Translations under genes and position numbers: made by a program | Source of the DNA: Deinococcus piscis | Lineage (GTDB): Bacteria > Deinococcota > Deinococci > Deinococcales > Deinococcaceae | Direction: 5' to 3' | NCBI RefSeq assembly: GCF_014653275.1 | Contig: NZ_BNAL01000008.1 | Location: 1 to 64,000 of the forward strand | DNA: 64,000 bases | Part shown: in pieces, positions 58,076-64,000 of the stretch | Position numbering within the stretch: the stretch's first letter is position 1 | Layout: each line of letters starts with the position of its first letter | Notes under the pieces: generated by a model | What the model was told of the DNA's origin: nothing | Databases searched by the model: none | What the model saw: only the letters and a program-made list of their open reading frames with translations

Positions 58076-58761
58076 GCGATCTGGAAGCGCTCAAAAAAGA
58101 AGCGGCCCTGCGCGCCGTGGCGCTGGTGCAAAGTGGGCAGCGGGTGGGCCTGGGCACTGGCAGCACCGCCAAATACGCGATTGAAGAAATCGGGCGCAGG
58201 CTACGGGACGGTGAGCTGACTGGCATCGTGGGCGTGTCGACGAGTGAAGCCAGCGAACAATTGGCCCGCGAGGTTGGGATTCCCACCGAACCGCTGGACC
58301 CACGCCCACTGGACATCGCCATTGACGGCGCTGACGAAATCGCCCCGAATCTGGACCTGGTCAAGGGCCTGGGTGGTGCCCTGGTGCGAGAAAAAGTCAC
58401 CGAAGTGCAGGCACGGCGGCTGATTATCATTGCCGACCACACCAAGCTGGTGCAGCAGCTGGGCGAAAAGGCCCCGCTGCCCATTGAAATCGTGCCGTTC
58501 GGATTTCTGTCCACCATCGAGCGGCTGCGGGAGTTCCTGCCGGGTGGCCGCCTGCGGATGAGCGGCGCGCAGAACTATGTCACCGACAACGGCAACTACA
58601 TTTTTGATGCACAGTTGCCTGCCGACTTTGACGCCCGCGAGCTGGAACGCCGTATCAAGGGCACGCTGGGTGTGGTGGACACCGGCCTGTTTCTGGGCAT
58701 GGCCGAGCGGGCCTTTGTGGCTGCGCCAGGCGGCGTGCAGGAGCTGGTTCGGGGAGAGTAG
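58072..58761 (+). CDS. rpiA: Ribose-5-phosphate isomerase A
   Basis: 229 residues from the ATG at 58072. Interconverts ribose-5-P and ribulose-5-P. Signatures: GLGTGSTAKYAIEEIG, DIAIDGADEIAPNLDLVKGLGGALVREK, VPFGFLSTIERL and DNGNYIFDAQL. ATGA overlap with bcp and one-base overlap with the hydrolase start. Confidence 0.95.
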
Positions 58762-59591
58762 TGCATCTACACGAACTGCATGCACCAGACGGGCGAACGC
58801 TCAGGGTCTACGATACGCAGCCTGAAGGAACGACGACGGCGACAGTCTTCTGGTATCACGGCACGCCGAATATCGGCTCGCCGCCTCAGCCATTGTTGGC
58901 TGTATCGGCAGAGTAGGGCGTGCGCTGGGTGGGATACGACCGACCAGGCTATGGCGGCAGCACGCGTTTGTTTGGCCGTGAAGTCGCGCAAGCGGCGCAG
59001 GATACGGCGTTGATAGCGCGGGCTCTGGACATTCCTGAGTTTGGGGTCATGGGGCATTCAGGTGGTGGACCTCATGCACTCGCCTGTGCGGCGCTTTTGC
59101 CGCAGGTCAGGGCTGCGGTCAGCTTGGCAGGGTTGGCACCTTATGCGGCTCCTGGCCTGGATTATTTTGCGGGCATGTATGCGGGAGGCTGTGCCGAGCT
59201 GGTCGCCGCTACACGCGGAGAAGCGGCGCTCCGCGAGGCGCTGGAAGCGGGTGACTTTGATGCTGAAATGTTTACCCCTGCGGACCACAGCGCCCTGGCA
59301 GACTCCTGGAGTTGGTTTCATAGCGTTGTAGAGCCAGCGCTTGAACAGGGGCTGGGCGGCATGATTGACGATGATCTGGCTTATGTGCAGCCGTGGGGAT
59401 ACCAGCCTGCAGATATCAGCGTCCCTACACTGCTGGTGAATGGCGAGCAAGACCGTACCGTGCCTATCGCCCATGCCGAGTGGCTGCAAGACCATTCGCA
59501 GGCAGAATTGCGCCGCATTGCGGGTGGCGGGCACATCTCGGTGATGCTTTATGCAGAGCGGGCGCTTGATTGGCTGCTTCAGCGCCTGTGA
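58761..59591 (+). pseudogene. Alpha/beta hydrolase interrupted by one in-frame amber codon
   Basis: From a GTG at 58761, which shares a base with the rpiA stop, the frame reads VHLHELHAPDGRTLRVYD, FWYHGTPNIGS and PLLAVSAE, then TAG (58914-58916), then GVRWVGYDRPGYGGS and the rest of a normal hydrolase in the same frame. The second part shows the nucleophile elbow GHSGGG, the acid NGEQDRTVP and His in GGGHISVM. So one substitution has cut a full-length gene of about 277 codons. Residual expression from the GTG at 58920 is possible but would lack the oxyanion HGTP segment. A readthrough or sequence error is the alternative. Confidence 0.8.
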
Positions 59592-59652
59592 AGGCGGACG
59601 GGGGTCTAGCAGCGTCTCCATTCGCCTAACAACTCTGTCAAAATGGTGAGCA

Positions 59653-61218
59653 ATGACTAGCCCAACTTCCAGCCCCATTCAGCCTTCACAGCACCACCAG
59701 ACAGTCGTGATTCTGGACTTCGGCAGCCAGTTCACCCGGCTGATCACCCGCCGCTTCCGCGAGATGGGGGCGTATTCGGTGATTCTGCCCGGCACCGCGC
59801 CGCTGGAGCGCATTCAACAGGAGCAGCCCGTGGGCATCGTGCTTTCGGGTGGCCCCAGCAGCGTGTATGACGAGAATGCCCCCAAGCCTGCTGAAGGCGT
59901 GCTGGACCTGGATATTCCCATTCTGGGCGTGTGCTACGGGATGCAGTACCTCGCCCATCAGGCGGGTGGCGACGTGAAGCGGGCGGGCAAGCGCGAGTAT
60001 GGCAAAGCGGACCTCACCGAATACGGCGGTCAGCTCTTTAAGGGCATTGAGGGCGAATTTGTGGCCTGGATGAGCCACTCCGACTCGGTGACCCAGCTGC
60101 CCCAGGGCTACGAGGTGGTCGCCAAGACCGAAGACACGCCCGTCACAGCCATCGAGAACAACGAGACCAAGCGCTACGGCGTGCAGTTCCACCCCGAAGT
60201 GGTCCACACCCCCAAGGGTGGGCAACTGCTGGGCAACTTTCTGGACATCTGCGGCGTGGCGCGTGACTGGACCCCGCAGCACATCCTCGACGAGTTGATT
60301 GCCGGGGTGCAGGAGCAGGTGGGCGCAGAAGGCCGCGTGCTGCTGGGGATCAGCGGGGGCGTGGATTCCTCAACGCTGGCGCTGCTGCTGGCGCGTGCGG
60401 TGGGAGACCGCCTGACGGCGGTGTTCGTAGACCACGGCCTGCTGCGCCTGAATGAGCGCGAACAGGTCGAAACCGCCCTGCGCGGCGCTGGCGTGAACAT
60501 CGTGACGGTGGACGCCCGCGAGGAGTTCATGCACCACCTAGGCGGTGTAAGCGACCCCGAGCAAAAGCGCAAAATCATCGGGCGCGAGTTTATCCGGGTG
60601 TTTGACCGTGCCGCCGAAGAGCAGGGCCCCTTCGCTTTTCTGGCACAGGGCACGCTTTACCCCGACGTGATCGAGTCGGCGGGCGGCGAGGGCGCGGCCA
60701 ACATCAAGAGTCACCACAATGTCGGCGGCCTGCCCGAAGACCTGCAATTCAAGCTGGTGGAGCCTTTCCGCACCCTCTTTAAGGATGAAGTGCGCGACAT
60801 TGCCCGGCTGTTGGGCCTGCCCGAAGATATCCGCATGCGTCACCCTTTTCCCGGTCCTGGCCTGGCGATTCGCTGCCTGGGCGCGGTCACCGAGGAAAAG
60901 CTGGACATTCTGCGGCGCGTGGACGACATCTTTATCAGCGGCCTGCGCGAGTTCGGGCTGTACGACGACTGCTCTCAGGCGCTGGCCGTGCTGACCCCTA
61001 TTCAGTCGGTGGGCGTGATGGGCGACGAGCGCACCTACTCCTACACGGTGGCCCTGCGCGCCGTGACCACCGGCGACTTTATGACCGCCGAGTGGGCCCG
61101 CCTGCCCTACGACTTCCTGGCGGCCATGAGCAACCGCATCGTGAACCAGGTCCACGAGGTCAACCGCGTGGTGTACGACATCACCGGCAAGCCGCCCGCA
61201 ACGATTGAGTGGGAGTAA
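59653..61218 (+). CDS. guaA: GMP synthase (glutamine-hydrolysing)
   Basis: 521 residues. Converts XMP to GMP. Class I glutamine amidotransferase domain: [15 protein letters not shown] (Cys nucleophile) and [13 protein letters not shown] pyrophosphatase [15 protein letters not shown]; dimerisation domain ends [15 protein letters not shown] lies close to the ATG. A weak hairpin follows at 61261-61278. Confidence 0.97.
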   Translation: MTSPTSSPIQPSQHHQTVVILDFGSQFTRLITRRFREMGAYSVILPGTAPLERIQQEQPVGIVLSGGPSSVYDENAPKPAEGVLDLDIPILGVCYGMQYLAHQAGGDVKRAGKREYGKADLTEYGGQLFKGIEGEFVAWMSHSDSVTQLPQGYEVVAKTEDTPVTAIENNETKRYGVQFHPEVVHTPKGGQLLGNFLDICGVARDWTPQHILDELIAGVQEQVGAEGRVLLGISGGVDSSTLALLLARAVGDRLTAVFVDHGLLRLNEREQVETALRGAGVNIVTVDAREEFMHHLGGVSDPEQKRKIIGREFIRVFDRAAEEQGPFAFLAQGTLYPDVIESAGGEGAANIKSHHNVGGLPEDLQFKLVEPFRTLFKDEVRDIARLLGLPEDIRMRHPFPGPGLAIRCLGAVTEEKLDILRRVDDIFISGLREFGLYDDCSQALAVLTPIQSVGVMGDERTYSYTVALRAVTTGDFMTAEWARLPYDFLAAMSNRIVNQVHEVNRVVYDITGKPPATIEWE

Positions 61219-61260
61219 CCTGAAAGGTGCGTTAGGTGCCGAGCGCCCAGCGAATGTCAG

Positions 61261-61278
61261 CCGCAGGCCATCCTGCGG
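61261..61278 (+). terminator. Possible guaA terminator hairpin
   Basis: CCGCAGG/CCTGCGG with a 4-nt loop, 42 nt after the stop, followed by ttgtcttcgtgttt. The rest of 61279-61496 shows nothing. Confidence 0.45.
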
Positions 61279-61496
61279 TTGTCTTCGTGTTTGGTTCCCT
61301 AGAGAGCCGCACCGCATAAACGTCAAACTGCCTGCGCTTGGCTGGGCGGTTCCTACGTTGGTGGCGAGTGAAAAGAGAGACTGCAAGGCGCGTAATCGCC
61401 CAGCGTCCAGTGCGGATTAGCCAGGAACCCTCAGCTTCACTTGGATGGGCAAGTCATGTATTCCACCCTTTTGCCCTGACTTCCGCACCGGCCCGC

Positions 61497-61502
61497 TATC
61501 AT
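61497..61502 (+). promoter_or_regulatory. Leaderless -10 element of the phosphotransferase gene
   Basis: TATCAT, 6 nt before the GTG at 61509; it decides this start over the ATG at 61338. Confidence 0.55.
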
Positions 61503-61508
61503 GCCAGG

Positions 61509-62330
61509 GTGACCGACAGCACCGCCACCCGCCTGCCTGAACTCACCGCCAGGTATGGACCGCTCAGCAGCATGGGCACGGGCATGCAGAGCCGGGTCTA
61601 CGCTACGGCAGACGGACAGTCGGTGATCAAGGTGTACCGCAGCGGCGTGGGCAAGGCCGAGCGCGAGGCCGCGAATCTGCGCCGCGCCGGGCTGGGCGAC
61701 TGGGTGGTCGAGACCCTGGTGGCCGACGGAGCCGAAGCCCTGGTCATGCGCCGTTTCGAGGGCAAGCGGGTCACGGCGGCCACGCTGCCTGCCGCGCTGC
61801 CGCAGCTCAAAGTGCAGCTCTCGCGTCTGCACGCCATTCAGCAGGGGCAGGTGGATGTGGGCCGGGTGGAAGAGCGGCTGCGCAAGTTCCGCCGCGTCCT
61901 GGCTTCGCAGGGGCTGGACGACCTGTTTGCCGCTGTGGAAGGCCCCTTGCAGGCGGGCGAATTCGTGCAGCCAGCGTCCTTTTGTCATCTGGATCTGTGG
62001 CAGGACAACATCCTGATTGACTCAGGCGGCGCAGTGATGCTGCTCGACTGGACCAACGCCGACTGGGACGACCCCCTGCGTGACCTGGCCCTGCTCAAGA
62101 CGGGCACGCTGGACCTGCTGGGGGCCGATGAAAGCCTGGCCGCTGCCCTGCGCCTGTTGCCCGAGCGCAGCCCGCCCACCTTGCGGCGGCTGCGGGCCTA
62201 TCTGTCGCTGACCTACTTGCACGACCTCTACTGGCTGATGATGAATGAGCCCTACGAGTTCGCCGCCGAGCGGGCCAAAAAGGTGCCGCGTGCCCGGCAT
62301 GTCCTGAGCTGCCTGCCCGCCAGCGGCTAA
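61509..62330 (+). CDS. Aminoglycoside-phosphotransferase-like kinase
   Basis: 273 residues from the GTG at 61509. APH/choline-kinase-like fold: [12 protein letters not shown] with the ATP-binding Lys, then the catalytic [12 protein letters not shown] (Asp and Asn) and the metal Asp in [19 protein letters not shown]. Members phosphorylate antibiotics, fructosamines or small alcohols; the substrate here is unknown and resistance should not be assumed. Single gene with its own promoter. Confidence 0.82.
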   Translation: MTDSTATRLPELTARYGPLSSMGTGMQSRVYATADGQSVIKVYRSGVGKAEREAANLRRAGLGDWVVETLVADGAEALVMRRFEGKRVTAATLPAALPQLKVQLSRLHAIQQGQVDVGRVEERLRKFRRVLASQGLDDLFAAVEGPLQAGEFVQPASFCHLDLWQDNILIDSGGAVMLLDWTNADWDDPLRDLALLKTGTLDLLGADESLAAALRLLPERSPPTLRRLRAYLSLTYLHDLYWLMMNEPYEFAAERAKKVPRARHVLSCLPASG

Positions 62331-62454
62331 GGGCAGAGCTAAGGGAAGAAAGAGAAGAAAGATGCGCGAAGAGGGGAGAGCGCCCTACTTCTGAAAGCCG
62401 GTGGCGGCGCAGAGAACTGCAAGTTCTGCCTTCGTCCCTGCCCAGCGTGCCTGC

Positions 62455-62460
62455 TAGACT
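62455..62460 (+). promoter_or_regulatory. Leaderless -10 element of the LapA-like/recJ pair
   Basis: TAGACT, 7 nt before the GTG at 62468. Confidence 0.6.
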
Positions 62461-62467
62461 TTGGGCT

Positions 62468-62791
62468 GTGCAAGTGCTGTTTGCTCTTCAGGTCGTGGTG
62501 ACCGTGCTGCTGGGTGGCCTACTGGCACTGACGGCCCTTGAAAATGGCGGCACCCTGAGCGTGCCGTGGCTGTTCTCGCCGGAAGTGTCGCTGGTCTCGC
62601 AGGGGCAGGGGCTGGTGGGCTTTGCGGCTCTGGGCGCCCTGTGGAGCTTGTTGCTGCTGCTGCCTGCCATCTTGGTGCTCTATGGGCAGCGCCGCCGGGC
62701 AGAGCGACTGCTGGCCGAGCGTGAGCGTCACCTGCAAGCCTTGCTGCGCGGCCAGCTGCTGCCCGGCGCACCATCTGGAGAGCAGCCTTGA
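62468..62791 (+). CDS. LapA-like (DUF1049) membrane protein
   Basis: 107 residues from the GTG at 62468. Two membrane helices (VLFALQVVVTVLLGGLLALTALE and VGFAALGALWSLLLLLPAILVL) and a basic coiled-coil tail (RRRAERLLAERERHLQALLRG), the layout of LapA/LapB-type DUF1049 proteins. The stop overlaps the recJ start (TTGA), so recJ is coupled to it. Confidence 0.75.
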   Translation: MQVLFALQVVVTVLLGGLLALTALENGGTLSVPWLFSPEVSLVSQGQGLVGFAALGALWSLLLLLPAILVLYGQRRRAERLLAERERHLQALLRGQLLPGAPSGEQP

Positions 62792-64000
62792 CCCCTGAGC
62801 CGGTCTGGTCGCCGCCGCCTACGCGCTGGCAGCTGGCCCAGCCTGCCCCGCTGCCCGCCTTGCAGGACCTGATGGCGCGTTACGGGCTCTCGGCCCCCGC
62901 CGCGCAGTGGGTGTATGGGCGCGGTCTGCGCCCCGAACTGCTGACGCCGGAGCACCGCCTGACCCCCAATCCGGGCCTGCACGAAGCGGCCCGTCGGCTG
63001 GTGCAGGCCATCCGCGCTGGCAAGCGCATTCGCATTCACGGTGACTATGACGCCGACGGCGTGACCGCCACTGCCATTTTGGTCCTGGGCCTGCGGGCGC
63101 TGGACGCTGATATCCACGGCTTTATTCCCCACCGCCTGGAGGAAGGCTACGGCATTCACCCGTCCAAGCTGGACGAGCATGCCGCCAGCTGTGACCTGTT
63201 GGTCACAGTGGACTGTGGCGTCTCCAACCGTGAGGAGGTTGCGGGGCTGCTGGAGCGCGGCATAGAAGTGATGGTGACTGACCACCACGCGCCGCCGCCC
63301 ACCTTTCCCGACTGCCTGGTGGTCCACCCGGAGCTGACCGCTGGCTACGACCCGGCCCTGCACAACCTGACTGGGGCGGGCGTGGCTTATCACCTGCTGT
63401 GGGCTGTTCACCACGAACTGGGACTGCCAGAGCCGCGTGCCTACAGCGCCCTGGCGACGCTGGGCACCGTGGCGGACGTGGCCCCACTGACTGGCGAAAA
63501 CCGCGCCCTGGTCGGCGTGGGGCTGGCCGCCCTCGCCACCACCGACATTGTAGGTCTGCGGGCGCTGTTGGACCTCGGCGGGGTGAAGCAGCCCTCGGCG
63601 CGTGACGTGGCCTTCGTGCTGGCTCCGCGCATCAACGCTGCAGGCCGCATGGGCGAAGCGGACCGGGCGCTGGAATTGCTGACCACGGCCAGCCCTCAGC
63701 AGGCCGCTGCCCTGGCACAGTATCTGGAAGTCCGCAACGGCGAGCGCCGTGAGCTGCAAGACCGGATGTACCGTGAGGCGCTGGAGCTGGTGGATCCCGG
63801 CGAGCGAGCGCTATTGGTTACGCATCCAGACTGGCACCCCGGCGTGATGGGCATCGTGGCGAGCAAGCTGGTAGAGCAGTTCTACAAACCTGTGTACATC
63901 GTGGCGCAGGGCAAAGGGTCTGTGCGCTCCACGCCCGGCATCAGTGCGGTGGGGGGGCTGCGCTACAGCCACGACCTGCTGCTGCGCTACGGCGGCCACC
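62788..64000 (+). CDS. recJ: RecJ single-stranded-DNA 5'-3' exonuclease (3' end beyond the window)
   Basis: Reads without a stop from a TTG at 62788 to the window edge (404 codons). DHH/DHHA1 nuclease for recombination and base-excision repair. Motif I IHGDYDADGVTATAIL, TVDCGVSN, motif III VTDHHAPPP, TGAGVAYHLLWAV, TLGTVADVAPLTGENR, APRINAAGRMGEA, and HPDWHPGVMGIVASKL; the window ends in the DHHA1 region at RYGGH. The TTG overlaps the LapA-like stop; no other start codon near gives the full N-terminus. Typical RecJ is longer, so roughly a third is missing here. RecJ is important for radiation resistance in D. radiodurans. Confidence 0.94.
   Translation, partial: MTPEPVWSPPPTRWQLAQPAPLPALQDLMARYGLSAPAAQWVYGRGLRPELLTPEHRLTPNPGLHEAARRLVQAIRAGKRIRIHGDYDADGVTATAILVLGLRALDADIHGFIPHRLEEGYGIHPSKLDEHAASCDLLVTVDCGVSNREEVAGLLERGIEVMVTDHHAPPPTFPDCLVVHPELTAGYDPALHNLTGAGVAYHLLWAVHHELGLPEPRAYSALATLGTVADVAPLTGENRALVGVGLAALATTDIVGLRALLDLGGVKQPSARDVAFVLAPRINAAGRMGEADRALELLTTASPQQAAALAQYLEVRNGERRELQDRMYREALELVDPGERALLVTHPDWHPGVMGIVASKLVEQFYKPVYIVAQGKGSVRSTPGISAVGGLRYSHDLLLRYGGH

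Noticed and set aside
61509..62330. Antibiotic resistance gene call for the phosphotransferase
   Set aside because: The fold is shared by many metabolic kinases and nothing in the context points to resistance.

Overview
The window is a high-GC bacterial chromosome segment that I read as Deinococcus. The reasons are the family content (pilM-N-O-PilP/W-like-pilQ operon followed by aroC, DUF11/SdrD-type surface protein, PEGA/DUF4384 envelope protein, ClpA/ClpS, a Mug-type uracil glycosylase with the Deinococcus-like GTAPSK motif) and a recurrent start architecture: a TANNNT hexamer followed by 5-8 nt and then ATG or GTG, as expected for the leaderless mRNAs that dominate in this genus. No rRNA, tRNA, insertion sequence, prophage or CRISPR array was seen. 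Gene packing is dense, with many 1-14 bp overlaps of the ATGA, GTGA or TTGA type.

Layout. 1-10 kb: end of a giant secreted surface protein, a secreted FG-GAP-like protein, rlmN with an acetyltransferase, a PEGA surface protein, an FtsX/LolC-type permease and a 3D-domain cell-wall protein. 9.92-10.46 kb: a long, highly structured intergenic region with an orphan terminator. 10.5-16.7 kb: DUF423 protein, smpB, an amidase-like protein that seems to lack its zinc ligands, a GerMN protein, and smc. 16.7-27 kb (mostly minus strand): acetyltransferases, ymdB, clpA with a predicted leader peptide, an SDR epimerase, clpS, an M19 dipeptidase, gatB and a small secreted repeat protein. 27-33 kb: a CPBP protease, small membrane proteins, and a thiolase to 3-hydroxybutyryl-CoA dehydrogenase operon that also carries YciI and S51 peptidase genes. 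33-43 kb: typA, DUF1028 protein, glgC, miaA, an Hsp20/S4/DUF1684 operon, comF and rlmH from overlapping divergent promoters, and aroC. 43-49 kb: the type IV pilus/DNA-uptake assembly operon. 49-64 kb: lipoprotein, murF, fakA/asp23, a molybdopterin oxidoreductase, mug, osmC, maf, deoC, bcp-rpiA-(interrupted hydrolase), guaA, a kinase-like phosphotransferase, a LapA-like protein and the 5' two-thirds of recJ, which runs off the window.

Themes. Competence and pili: pilMNO-PilP-pilQ plus comF. Ribosome rescue and quality control: smpB, clpA/clpS, typA, rlmN, rlmH, miaA. Envelope: murF, the amidase-like protein, GerMN, 3D and the surface proteins. Oxidative and DNA-damage defence: bcp, osmC, mug, recJ. 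I did not find a clear new multi-gene defence or biosynthetic system. The most interesting items are the structured intergenic RNA candidate at 10.0-10.36 kb, the leaderless leader peptide overlapping clpA, the probable amidase pseudoenzyme next to GerMN, the alpha/beta hydrolase broken by one in-frame amber codon, and two perfect palindromes next to gene starts.
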